From Paenibacillus terrigena DSM 21567 (GTDB lineage Bacteria > Bacillota > Bacilli > Paenibacillales > Paenibacillaceae), in contig NZ_KB895420.1 of assembly GCF_000374845.1 (NCBI RefSeq), positions 1 through 64,000 on the forward strand: 64,000 nucleotides of DNA. The letters are read 5' to 3'. The translations under genes and the position numbers were made by a program. The notes beneath the pieces are model-generated. The model did not search any database. It saw only the letters and a list, made by a program, of their open reading frames with translations, and had not been told where the DNA came from. This document shows, one piece after another, positions 1 to 8,012 of this stretch (positions are counted from its first letter, which is position 1; every line of letters starts with the position of its first letter).

Positions 1-47
1 CAGCAATGTGTGGAGCTGACCAATACTAATCGGTCGAGGGCTTATCC
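1..47 (+). rRNA. 23S ribosomal RNA, 3' end (partial)
   Basis: The first bases match the conserved 3' terminus of bacterial 23S rRNA (the CTAATCGGTCGAGGGCTT end), and a 5S gene follows about 70 bases later, as in a normal rrn operon. Only the last few dozen nucleotides are in the window; the 3' boundary is approximate. Confidence 0.9.
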
Positions 48-116
48 TAAACATAAAACGCAAATTTATTTCGCATCCGGTTTTCAGAGATCAAAAAATC
101 TCTGCTAGAAATTCGT

Positions 117-233
117 TTGGTGTCGATGGCGGAGGGGTTCCACGCGTACCCATCCCGAACACGACCGTTAAGCCCTCTAGCGCCGATGGTACTTGGACCG
201 CAGGGTCCTGGGAGAGTAGGACGATGCCAAGCA
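117..233 (+). rRNA. rrf: 5S ribosomal RNA
   Basis: About 117 nt with the typical Firmicutes 5S sequence: a TTTGGTGTCGATGGCG start, the CCCATCCCGAACACG core, and a GATGCCAAGC end that pairs with the start. It lies directly downstream of the 23S 3' end and is followed by a strong terminator, so it closes the rrn operon. No tRNA genes follow in the next kilobase. Confidence 0.95.
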
Positions 234-237
234 GCAA

Positions 238-277
238 GACCGCTGTTGAGACTCAGTTCTCGATAGTGGTCTTTTTT
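238..277 (+). terminator. rRNA operon terminator
   Basis: Imperfect hairpin with GACCGCT and GAG on the left arm and CTC and AGTGGTC on the right arm, followed directly by a run of six T. It sits a few bases after the 5S gene, where the rrn operon should end. Confidence 0.9.
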
Positions 278-286
278 GTGTCCACA

Positions 287-525
287 TGTGAATAACTCGT
301 ATGGAAATGCAAAGAGTTATCCATGTGGATAATAGGTTAGAATTCCTTCAATCCACAGCTAAATAGCAGACTATCCACGGTTTTCTCCACATTTCGTGGT
401 TTTTCCTCATTCAAGCATGAGTTATTATGCACAATCCCCTTGTTTATCCACGGATTCATCCACATCACACACAGCTTATACACGACATGTAAATGCCGTT
501 GTTTCCGCTCGAATATTTATCCACA
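287..525. promoter_or_regulatory. cluster of DnaA-box-like sequences
   Basis: Within about 240 intergenic bases there are several copies of the DnaA box or close variants (consensus TTATNCACA). An exact TTATCCACA lies at 517-525 and an exact match on the minus strand (TTATTCACA) at 287-295. An inverted pair TTATCCATGTGGATAA lies at 317-332. Near matches are TTATCCACG at 444-452, TCATCCACA near 456-464, and ATCCACAG and CTATCCACG between 349 and 382. The stretch has no convincing gene. It could be a DnaA-titrating cluster like those known in B. subtilis intergenic regions. It is not obviously oriC, because dnaA and dnaN are not adjacent. Confidence 0.6.
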
Positions 526-687
526 GTTCATAAATGTTAGATTAAATGTGTCAAAACGAAAATATGAAGTGCATCTTCATTCGATTTGCGATATCCTATT
601 GTTATTGTGTTTAAAAGCAAAGTTACAAAGAACTCTAATCAATAACATCCAAAATATGTAAATTATAAGTTTGATGAGGTGCATGAT

Positions 688-2178
688 ATGTTGATGATCG
701 GGATTGACGTAGGAACAACGAACAGTAAAGTAGGCGTAATGGACGCGAAAGGTAAAGTGCTTGCAATTGCCAGCCGTCCGACAATTTCATATATGCATGA
801 AGAAGGATTCTCGTATTATGATCCCGAACAGATGTGGGACGATATTGCGGGTATGATTCAAGAAGTTACAAGCAAAGTCGATGCAGCACAAATTGCTTCG
901 ATCGGAATCACGAGTATGGCCGAGAGCGGGCTGATCCTTAATGAAGAGACAGGCAAACCGCAATCGATATTCGTGCCATGGTTCGATACATGTTCACAAG
1001 ATCAGGCACGCCATATCGCAGCCGAATCCGACGCAATGGAACAGTTCACGAAGTCTGGATTAAATCTATCTTTTAAACTGGGCTTGGCCAAAATTCTTTG
1101 GATTCAAAGTCGCAATCCACAAGCACTTGAACAAGGGAAGTGGTTGACGGTATCCGGTTATATTGCATACCGCTTATCTGGTGTGATGGCTTGCGACTAT
1201 ACATTAGCTGCACGTACATATGCATTCGATTTGAATACGAAATCATGGGATCGTGCATTCATCGCTCATTTTGGCGTAAATCCAGACTTATTCCCAGAAC
1301 TGGTTCCAAGCGGAGCTCCTCTGGGTAAAGTTACGAGTGAAGTACGTACACTTGGATTGCCTGCTCATACGGTCGTAGCGATCGCAGGACATGATCATGT
1401 CAGTGCAGCGCTGGCTGTTGGGGCAATCTCTTCTGGAGATGTATACAACTCCATGGGAACGGCCGAGACTTTAGTAGGGATCATCTCTGAACGCAAACTA
1501 GGTGCTGAGGAATATCACTCCGGGTTGTCCTACGGAGTCCATGCAGTTCCTGGGCAGTATTTCTGGATGGGTGGAAATTCATCTTCTGGCGGCTCGGTTG
1601 AATGGATCCGGAAGGTTATCGGCGTCAATACATTAGACTATATGACGATGAAGGACGAAGTGACTTCCTGCCTGCCAGGACCTACAGGCATCCTGTATTA
1701 CCCTTATCTCTCAGGATGCGGAGCACCGACACCGGACTCAGGCGCTAAAGCAGCATTTATCGGCTTATCCAAAAGTCATGGCCGTCCACAAATCCTTAAG
1801 GCATTGCTCGAAGGGACAGCCTATCAACAGGAATACATCCGTAGAAGCGCAGAACAAGTTACAGGTCAGCACATTCATCAAGTGCGTGTGATTGGCGGCG
1901 GAACGCGTCTTGAGCCATGGATGCAGATCAAAGCTGCGGTATCAGGTGTCGAATTGATCTTACCGGAAGTTGATGAAGCTGCCGTGCTCGGCGCAGCCAT
2001 GATTGCTGCCATTGGAGCGAAGCAATATGCGAATGCGGAAGAAGCGGTCGCAGCGATCCAGCAAGAAGCCAGCCTAAGACGTGTTAGCTACGCCGAAGAA
2101 GAGCATCAAGCGTATCAACAATTCTATACGGATAAATTCGTTCCGATTCAAGTAGCGCTTAGGAATTGGGAATTATAA
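688..2178 (+). CDS. FGGY-family carbohydrate kinase
   Basis: A 496-residue sugar kinase of the FGGY (xylulokinase/gluconokinase) family, which phosphorylates a sugar or polyol with ATP in the cytoplasm. The N-terminus has the actin-like phosphate-1 motif IGIDVGTTNSKVG. The middle has the VAIAGHDHVSAAL segment and the C-terminal half carries VIGGGTRLEPWMQIKAAVSG and a DEAAVLGAAM motif, all typical of the FGGY C-domain. Length is normal. The start is taken as ATG 688, because the upstream in-frame GTG at 679 lies inside the likely ribosome binding site GATGAGGTG. It stands alone, 43 bases before a two-component regulator. The substrate cannot be read from the sequence; gluconate, xylulose or another pentitol are all possible. 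Confidence 0.85.
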   Translation: MLMIGIDVGTTNSKVGVMDAKGKVLAIASRPTISYMHEEGFSYYDPEQMWDDIAGMIQEVTSKVDAAQIASIGITSMAESGLILNEETGKPQSIFVPWFDTCSQDQARHIAAESDAMEQFTKSGLNLSFKLGLAKILWIQSRNPQALEQGKWLTVSGYIAYRLSGVMACDYTLAARTYAFDLNTKSWDRAFIAHFGVNPDLFPELVPSGAPLGKVTSEVRTLGLPAHTVVAIAGHDHVSAALAVGAISSGDVYNSMGTAETLVGIISERKLGAEEYHSGLSYGVHAVPGQYFWMGGNSSSGGSVEWIRKVIGVNTLDYMTMKDEVTSCLPGPTGILYYPYLSGCGAPTPDSGAKAAFIGLSKSHGRPQILKALLEGTAYQQEYIRRSAEQVTGQHIHQVRVIGGGTRLEPWMQIKAAVSGVELILPEVDEAAVLGAAMIAAIGAKQYANAEEAVAAIQQEASLRRVSYAEEEHQAYQQFYTDKFVPIQVALRNWEL

Positions 2179-2221
2179 AACAACACAGCAGAATATAATT
2201 GCAGAAAGAGGATGACACGCG

Positions 2222-2944
2222 GTGTATCGAATTCTTATTGTTGAAGACGATGACAAGATTGCAGCCATTCTAAAAAGGAATTTAGAAAAGTATAACTACG
2301 AAGTGATTCGTGGATTGAATTTTGTTCAGGTTAAGCAGGAAGTGATCGAGCATGAGCCGCATCTCGTGCTCTTGGATATCAATTTACCGCATTTCGACGG
2401 GTATTATTGGTGCCGCCAAATTCGTACCGTATCCAATGTTCCGATTATTTTCGTATCGGCCCGGACAAGCAATATGGACCAAGTGATGGCGATCGAAAAT
2501 GGCGGGGACGATTTCATTACGAAGCCGTTCGATCTGGATGTCGTCCAAGCCAAAATTAAAGGTACTTTGCGTCGAATTTATGGTGAATATGCTCCTTCAC
2601 AGGCGGCAGATCAAGAATCGGAGGAAGATAAGCTTCTTCTCCAATATCAAGGATTGCAGCTTGATCGAGGGCGGAACATCCTGTCTTGGCAGGATCAGCG
2701 TACGGAATTGACAAAGAATGAAAGTCTTCTTCTTCAACGACTGTTGTCCACACCAGGAATCATTGTCAGTCGGGAAGAGCTGTTAGAGCTCTTATGGGAT
2801 GATGTGCAATTCGTGGATGATAATACGCTCTCTGTGAATGTAGGACGTGTACGGAAGAAGCTTGAGGAACTGGGCATTACGGATGCTGTGGATACGATAC
2901 GCGGACAAGGGTATCGGTTCGTGCAAGAATGGGGGAAACCGTAG
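2222..2944 (+). CDS. OmpR-family response regulator, BceR-like
   Basis: A 240-residue response regulator. The receiver domain (about 1-115) has the acidic pair at EDD near residue 9, the phosphoacceptor Asp in LVLLDINLP, and the conserved Lys in DDFITKPFD. A winged-helix DNA-binding domain follows (about 140-235) and ends in DTIRGQGYRF, the OmpR/PhoB signature. Start is GTG 2222 after a GAAAGAGGATGA ribosome binding site. The stop overlaps the kinase gene region and the ABC transporter follows, which is the standard BceR-BceS-BceA-BceB order. In that family the regulator activates the transporter genes when cell-wall antibiotics such as bacitracin are sensed; the actual inducer here is unknown. 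Confidence 0.9.
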   Translation: MYRILIVEDDDKIAAILKRNLEKYNYEVIRGLNFVQVKQEVIEHEPHLVLLDINLPHFDGYYWCRQIRTVSNVPIIFVSARTSNMDQVMAIENGGDDFITKPFDLDVVQAKIKGTLRRIYGEYAPSQAADQESEEDKLLLQYQGLQLDRGRNILSWQDQRTELTKNESLLLQRLLSTPGIIVSREELLELLWDDVQFVDDNTLSVNVGRVRKKLEELGITDAVDTIRGQGYRFVQEWGKP

Positions 2945-2946
2945 TC

Positions 2947-4062
2947 ATGAGACGCATGGTTCTGCAGGTTCTTCGTTCTTATCTAAAGGATCGTATTGTC
3001 CTTATTTTCACGTATTACGTGGGTATCCTTCTTACGGTGATCTTAAGTTGGTTAGATATGCTAGGTCAGGGTCTTGGCTTTATGAAGCCAGAGAATCTGA
3101 TCTATTTGCTTATTTTATCGACATTCATTCTCGGCCTCGGACTTACATTTGATTTCATGCGGCAGCGCAGATTCCTTATGACGATGGTTCAAATGAGTAA
3201 CAATACTAATCCTGACCTGCAAGAGATCATTGGAATGGCTTCCGGGACAACCGAGGAACAGAAATGGACGCATGGGGCGCTACATCATCAATATCGGGCA
3301 TATATGGATCAATTGAACGCACTGCAGCTGAGTCAGGAGCAGCAGCATCATTTTACCAACCAATGGGTGCATCATATGAAGACACCGGTGTCTGTGATTG
3401 ATCTGCATATTCAAGAGACGAAGAATAGCGGGCAGTTGGAAGAGACAAAGTCTGCCTTGACGAGTATCCAAGAGGAAAATGAACGGATTCGCCTCGGACT
3501 CGAAATGATGCTGCATACGGCCAGATTGGACAAATTTGAATTTGATCTTCATGTACAGCGTATCGACCTCATTGCATTGGTTCGCCAAGTCATTAATGAG
3601 CACAAAAAGGCATGTATTCATGGCGGGATTTTTCCAAAAGTTGAATGTGATGAACCGCTGATCGAAATAGAGACGGACGAGAAGTGGATGCGATTTATTT
3701 TAAACCAATTAATTATCAATGCGATTAAATATTCCAAGCTGAAGCCAGGCACGAAACAGCTTACCATTCGTGCAGCACGCTCAGAGGACAGTGCGGAGAC
3801 GATCTTGCGAGTCATCGATACGGGAATTGGGATTGCAGCGCATGATTTGCCTCGCGTGATTGAACCGTTCTTTACAGGAGAGAATGGTAGAAAAGGGCCG
3901 GAGTCGACAGGAATGGGATTATTCTTGGTGCATGAGGTCATCCAGAAGCTTGGTGCGCATATTGCATTCGAATCCACGGAGGGCGAAGGTACGACGGTTA
4001 CGCTTCGGTTCCGATCCACAGGAATCTACCATGAAGTATTGAAGAAGCCAATCTTTCAATAA
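2947..4062 (+). CDS. sensor histidine kinase, BceS-like (intramembrane-sensing)
   Basis: A 371-residue kinase. Two N-terminal transmembrane helices (about residues 15-60) are separated by only a short loop, so there is no extracellular sensor domain; this is the intramembrane-sensing architecture in which the kinase listens to its partner ABC transporter. The phosphoacceptor His is in HHMKTPVSVID. The ATPase domain has the N box (NQLIINAIKYS), the DTGIGI G1 box and the GMGLFLVHEV G2 box. ATG 2947 was chosen because it has a GGGGGAA ribosome binding site; an in-frame ATG at 2929 would overlap the regulator gene. It is co-transcribed with the regulator. Confidence 0.9.
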   Translation: MRRMVLQVLRSYLKDRIVLIFTYYVGILLTVILSWLDMLGQGLGFMKPENLIYLLILSTFILGLGLTFDFMRQRRFLMTMVQMSNNTNPDLQEIIGMASGTTEEQKWTHGALHHQYRAYMDQLNALQLSQEQQHHFTNQWVHHMKTPVSVIDLHIQETKNSGQLEETKSALTSIQEENERIRLGLEMMLHTARLDKFEFDLHVQRIDLIALVRQVINEHKKACIHGGIFPKVECDEPLIEIETDEKWMRFILNQLIINAIKYSKLKPGTKQLTIRAARSEDSAETILRVIDTGIGIAAHDLPRVIEPFFTGENGRKGPESTGMGLFLVHEVIQKLGAHIAFESTEGEGTTVTLRFRSTGIYHEVLKKPIFQ

Positions 4063-4165
4063 TGTAAGAAATCGGATTTGAATTTGAAAGACGGATCAAT
4101 AGGTGATCATGGTTGTATTCCATATAATGAGATACATAATGGATGAATAATGGAGGGGACAACTC

Positions 4166-4945
4166 ATGACCGTTCTACAAGCAGAGCAGTTATGTAAAAT
4201 ATATGGTTCGAGCAAAAGCGTTCAATATCGAGCGTTGAATAATTTCGGGATTAAGATCCAAGAAGGGGAGTTCGTTGGGGTGATGGGCCCCTCAGGCAGC
4301 GGCAAAACAACCCTGCTCAATATCCTTGCGACGATCGATAAGCCTACATCGGGCCGCGTATATATTAATGGCAAGGATCCCGCAACGCTCAGCAATAAAC
4401 AGCTAGCAATATTCCGCCGCAGGGAGCTCGGATTTATTTTTCAAGATTTCAATCTGCTGGACACGCTATCGATGAAGCAGAATATCATTCTTCCGCTTGC
4501 CCTTGAGAAGATGCCGGCTGTTGAGATGGATAAGCGACTACAGGCGATTGCTGAGCTGCTGGGAATCACACATATTCTTTATAAAAGAACGTATGAGGTG
4601 TCCGGGGGTCAGAAGCAGCGTGCGGCGATCGCACGTGCGATGATTCATACGCCATCGATTATTCTTGCCGATGAGTTAACGGGCAATCTCGACTCGAAAG
4701 CCGCGAAAGATGTGATGGAGTCTCTGAAAGATCTGAATCAAAAGATACGTGCGACGATTTTGATGGTCACGCATGATCCTTTTGCCGCAAGTTATTGTGA
4801 TCGGATTGTATTTATTAAGGATGGGAGCTTCTTCTCGGAAATTCGTCGCGGCGCGAACCGCCCAGCGTTCTTTCAGCAGATATTGGATGTGTTAAGCGTG
4901 TTGGGAGGCAATTTCGATGACCTTTCGCGAACTCGCCATTCATAA
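4166..4945 (+). CDS. ABC transporter ATP-binding protein, BceA-like
   Basis: A 259-residue ATPase of the MacB/LolD/BceA class. It has the Walker A motif GPSGSGKTT (about residues 41-49), a Q-loop in FIFQDFN, the ABC signature VSGGQKQR, Walker B IILADELTGNLD and the H-loop MVTHDPFAASYCD. A GGAGGGGAC ribosome binding site precedes ATG 4166. The 3' end overlaps the permease gene by 29 bases, implying translational coupling. With the permease it should form a complex that frees or expels membrane-bound peptide antibiotics and also signals to the kinase. There are about 100 bases between the kinase and this gene, room for a BceR-type operator, but none was identified with confidence. Confidence 0.92.
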   Translation: MTVLQAEQLCKIYGSSKSVQYRALNNFGIKIQEGEFVGVMGPSGSGKTTLLNILATIDKPTSGRVYINGKDPATLSNKQLAIFRRRELGFIFQDFNLLDTLSMKQNIILPLALEKMPAVEMDKRLQAIAELLGITHILYKRTYEVSGGQKQRAAIARAMIHTPSIILADELTGNLDSKAAKDVMESLKDLNQKIRATILMVTHDPFAASYCDRIVFIKDGSFFSEIRRGANRPAFFQQILDVLSVLGGNFDDLSRTRHS

Positions 4946-6854
4946 TATTAAAGGCAATTGGCATCGTTACGGGGCTTATTTCTGGAGCAGTGTCTTCTCT
5001 GTGATGGTATTCTTCATCTATGCGTCGTTCCTCAATCATCCCGATATCGTACATGGAGTCTTACGTGCTGTGAAGTCTGTTAAGAACAGCCTGATCGTAT
5101 GCCAAGTTATCGTCATGGTATTCTCATTCTTCTTTGTCTTGTATGCCATTACTTCGTTCATACGGACACGGAAGAAGGAATTCGGTCTATTCAGCTTATG
5201 CGGGATGACGTCAGGGCAGTTAAAATGGATGATACTCCTCGAGAATATGTTGATCTCAACGCTTGCGATCTTGGTCGGCATCGTGTTCGGGCTGATGTTC
5301 AGCAAGCTATTCTATATGGGGATCGGCGTTCTGCTTGGCAGTGAGCTACCGCTTCGATTTGCGGTGTCGATGAAGGCGGTGCTGCAGACGGCTCTCGGGT
5401 TCACCCTTTTGTTCTTGACGATAACCGTCTATTCCATATTGAAAGTCGGTCGCGCAGAGATTATTGAACTGATTCAGGCGTCGCGACAGCCCAAGAAGCC
5501 ACCGATGGCGTCGAAATGGCTGCTCCTCGTCACAGTGCTCAGCCTTGGCGGATGCTACTACATGGCTTATATCATGTCTGCGCAGACAGCTCTCGTCTTC
5601 TTCATGCCCATTATGACGCTGGTGATGATCGGGACGTACTTCTTGTATACCCAAGGCAGCGTTGCGATTCTGAACCGACTGCAGCGAAGCCGCCGAATCA
5701 GTTATCATGGGACGAACCTCGTCACGCTCGGTCAATTGCTCTTCAAGGTTAAAGATAACGCACGCGTCCTATTCATGGTCTCGATTCTGAGTGCAGTCGT
5801 GTTGACGGCGTCCAGTACGGCCTATATTATGGACCGGCAGACGTATGCGCAGTTTAAAAATAATTTTCCGCAGACCTATAGTTATATGGAGCAAGGACTG
5901 AATACGCATCAAGTCGCGAATCCACAGGATATTGTTCGCGTGCTTCAGGAGAGTGGGCATACCCTAAGTTATAAACTGCATACAGCAGGGTTCAAGGTCC
6001 GGTCCGAGCTGCTGAACTATCCGGGGGAGCGGAGTGAGCAAGATAATTTCGTCATTTCAGCGCGAGATTATAATGAGGCCGTATCCCATAAAGGAAAACA
6101 GTCGATCCAGGTGGAGAAGGATCATGCCGCGCTCGTACTGCCTTTTGATGATATGGGTGCTTATCAAGCCGTGCAACCGGGGGAGGTCGTGAAGAGCATA
6201 CGAAGTGACGGCAAGCCGCTCATACTCACGGTGGATGAGCAGCGCAGCGGGTCGCCTTTCTCCAGACACTCGGGATTCTCTCAGTTTCTTGTCATGAATA
6301 CGGAGCAGCATGATGCGGTGATGCAAGGGATCGCTGATCAGGACAAGTTCGTGAACTATGCGCTCGAAGTAAAGGAGTGGGAGACGATTACGGATCAGAC
6401 GAATGGGAAAGTGATGGCTCTGGTGAAGGAGGAAGCAACATTTGATAACCGTTCGACCTCCTACTTGGATGTGAAGCAGACTTCCGGCATTATGATATTC
6501 GTCGGCATCTTCGTAAGTCTATTATTCGTGATCGCGACAGGGAGCATTCTCTATTTCCGATTGTTCACCGAGATTGAAGAAGATCGGGAACATTACCGAG
6601 CCCTCGCTCGCATGGGTATGACCGTGATGGAGATGAAGCGGGTGGTGAATGCACAGGTGGGGATTCTGTTCTTCCTTCCGTGCATTGTCGGATTAATACA
6701 TTCTGCCTTCGCCATGAAGGCGCTTGGCAATCTGTTATTCATAAGCACATGGGGGTATGCTTCCATTGTGGCTGGTATTTTCATAGGCGTTCAATTTGTA
6801 TATTTTGTGGCAGCTAAGCGAAACTACCTTCGTCGCGTGATGGGAGAGCTCTAG
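4917..6854 (+). CDS. ABC transporter permease, BceB-like
   Basis: A 645-residue FtsX/BceB-type permease. Several hydrophobic helices lie in the first 300 residues, followed by a large, mostly hydrophilic region (about residues 315-525) and three C-terminal helices. This matches the ten-helix BceB layout, in which a large extracellular domain before the last helices binds the peptide antibiotic. The start ATG 4917 lies inside the ATPase gene and has an upstream GGGAGG ribosome binding site. It completes a regulator-kinase-ATPase-permease detoxification module. The antibiotic is not predictable from the sequence alone. Confidence 0.9.
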   Translation: MTFRELAIHNIKGNWHRYGAYFWSSVFSVMVFFIYASFLNHPDIVHGVLRAVKSVKNSLIVCQVIVMVFSFFFVLYAITSFIRTRKKEFGLFSLCGMTSGQLKWMILLENMLISTLAILVGIVFGLMFSKLFYMGIGVLLGSELPLRFAVSMKAVLQTALGFTLLFLTITVYSILKVGRAEIIELIQASRQPKKPPMASKWLLLVTVLSLGGCYYMAYIMSAQTALVFFMPIMTLVMIGTYFLYTQGSVAILNRLQRSRRISYHGTNLVTLGQLLFKVKDNARVLFMVSILSAVVLTASSTAYIMDRQTYAQFKNNFPQTYSYMEQGLNTHQVANPQDIVRVLQESGHTLSYKLHTAGFKVRSELLNYPGERSEQDNFVISARDYNEAVSHKGKQSIQVEKDHAALVLPFDDMGAYQAVQPGEVVKSIRSDGKPLILTVDEQRSGSPFSRHSGFSQFLVMNTEQHDAVMQGIADQDKFVNYALEVKEWETITDQTNGKVMALVKEEATFDNRSTSYLDVKQTSGIMIFVGIFVSLLFVIATGSILYFRLFTEIEEDREHYRALARMGMTVMEMKRVVNAQVGILFFLPCIVGLIHSAFAMKALGNLLFISTWGYASIVAGIFIGVQFVYFVAAKRNYLRRVMGEL

Positions 6855-6897
6855 TGTGATATAATAGAGGCAGCAGGTACGAGATTTGGGGGATAGG

Positions 6898-7176
6898 ATG
6901 AATTCATTACAGATTGTCTTGTGTATGGTTTACCTCTTGATGAATATCATAAGCTACCAAGTGATGGCGGCGGATAAAGTCCGGGCCAAGAAGTACAGGC
7001 AGAGAGTGCCTGAACGTACTTTATTTACGCTTGCGGCGCTTGGTGGTGGATTAGGTTCCATGCTTGCGATGCAGCGTAAACGGCATAAAACGAAACATTG
7101 GAGTTTTCGTCTAGGTATGCCACTATTATTTCTTGTGAATGTGATTGTATATGGTTATCTATTTCAGGCGGTATGA
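6898..7176 (+). CDS. DUF1294 family small membrane protein
   Basis: A 92-residue protein matching the DUF1294 pattern: a hydrophobic N-terminal helix, a basic stretch with the DKVRAKKYRQRVPE segment, a glycine-rich helix (ALGGGLGSML), the RKRHKTKHWSFR motif and a final hydrophobic helix. The function of the family is not established; it is predicted to sit in the membrane. ATG 6898 is chosen because GGGGGAT lies just upstream; an earlier in-frame TTG at 6886 would place that site inside the gene. Confidence 0.8.
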   Translation: MNSLQIVLCMVYLLMNIISYQVMAADKVRAKKYRQRVPERTLFTLAALGGGLGSMLAMQRKRHKTKHWSFRLGMPLLFLVNVIVYGYLFQAV

Positions 7177-7227
7177 TAAACTCCCGAATCCTTTCTGCTT
7201 AATTCACACTGGAAGAGAGTGATAGGT

Positions 7228-7662
7228 ATGTTATTCAACAACGTGTTAGTGCCTTATGATGGAACAGAACAATCGAGGAAAGCACTTGAATCTGCGATCG
7301 ACATGCTTAAGCTTAATCCAGCGGCGAAGCTCTTCGTGCTGCATGTCTATGATTTCAAGAAAATGTACATGGCGGATTCGGTGCTAACGGTACCTGTCAG
7401 CGTGAACATGGAGCAGTATGAGATTGCGGAACAAATTGTTGAAGAAGCGAAGCAGCGGGTTGCATCCCTTGCGAATGAGACCCATGTAGAGCTCCAGCAA
7501 GGTACACCTGCGCAGATGATTCTTGAGTTTGGGAAGAAGCATGCCATCGACTTCATCGTCATTGGCAGCAGAGGCTTGCGCCCGATCGGTGAATGGGTGC
7601 TCGGCAGCGTCAGCCACCATGTGGTGCAGCATACGCAAGTACCGGTCCTGGTCATAAAATAA
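7228..7662 (+). CDS. universal stress protein, UspA family
   Basis: A 144-residue single-domain UspA protein. It starts with the family's NVLVPYDGTEQSRKAL strand-helix unit, and near the C-terminus has the ATP-binding signature GSRGLRPIGEWVLGSVSHHVVQH followed by VPVLVIK. The G-2x-G-9x-G(S/T) pattern is present, so it probably binds ATP. Start ATG 7228 follows GAAGAGAGTGAT; an in-frame GTG at 7219 overlaps that site. It is a cytoplasmic stress-linked protein with no specific partner indicated by its neighbours. Confidence 0.88.
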   Translation: MLFNNVLVPYDGTEQSRKALESAIDMLKLNPAAKLFVLHVYDFKKMYMADSVLTVPVSVNMEQYEIAEQIVEEAKQRVASLANETHVELQQGTPAQMILEFGKKHAIDFIVIGSRGLRPIGEWVLGSVSHHVVQHTQVPVLVIK

Positions 7663-7677
7663 TAAACGTAAATCACA

Positions 7678-7710
7678 CAAGCTGGCGTCTGTTTATCAGG
7701 CGCCAGCTTG
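7678..7710 (+). terminator. hairpin after the universal stress gene
   Basis: Perfect 10-bp stem CAAGCTGGCG / CGCCAGCTTG with a 13-base loop, 15 bases after the stop codon. The following bases are TTATGTATAA rather than a clean T-run, so termination may be weak. Confidence 0.6.
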
Positions 7711-7789
7711 TTATGTATAACCCCGGGCTAATGCTATAATGGGGGGGATAAGCTTGATTATTGTTGAAAAATTTTTAAGTTCAATAGGG

Positions 7790-7992
7790 GTCAAAAAGTT
7801 GACTTATCAGCACCTGAAAGTTTCCGAAGGAAACTACATCGTAAGCATAAGCTAAGGTTACTTGAAGTTGAAGAAAGAGGAGCGGAGTTTAGGAGTAGCC
7901 TAAATGAGCACCGGAGTTCGAAGCTGAAAGTAAGATTCGATGTTGAGTCGACTTCATGAGTTATCTTCGTGATCATAAGGTAACTTTTTGAC
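7790..7992. repeat. 203-bp element bounded by GTCAAAAAGTT inverted repeats
   Basis: GTCAAAAAGTT at 7790-7800 is repeated in inverse orientation at 7982-7992, and the similarity continues inward (CTTAT in both arms after two mismatched bases). The interior holds further hairpins: GTTTCC-GAA-GGAAAC near 7828, and TTTAGG-AGTAG-CCTAAA near 7888. There is no open reading frame. The right end comes within 10 bases of the topB ribosome binding site. It could be a miniature inverted-repeat element or a structured leader RNA. A 15-base word of its right end recurs in the leader of the phosphate transporter gene near 30883. Confidence 0.6.
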
Positions 7993-8012
7993 TTCCATTA
8001 AAGGAGTAGGGA

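Noticed and set aside
287-525. Replication origin (oriC)
   Set aside because: DnaA boxes are present, but dnaA, dnaN, rpmH or gyr genes and a clear AT-rich unwinding element are not seen nearby.
440-661. 73-codon open frame after the DnaA-box region
   Set aside because: No ribosome binding site, low-complexity hydrophobic and Cys/His-rich composition, and it overlaps the DnaA-box cluster; judged a chance frame.
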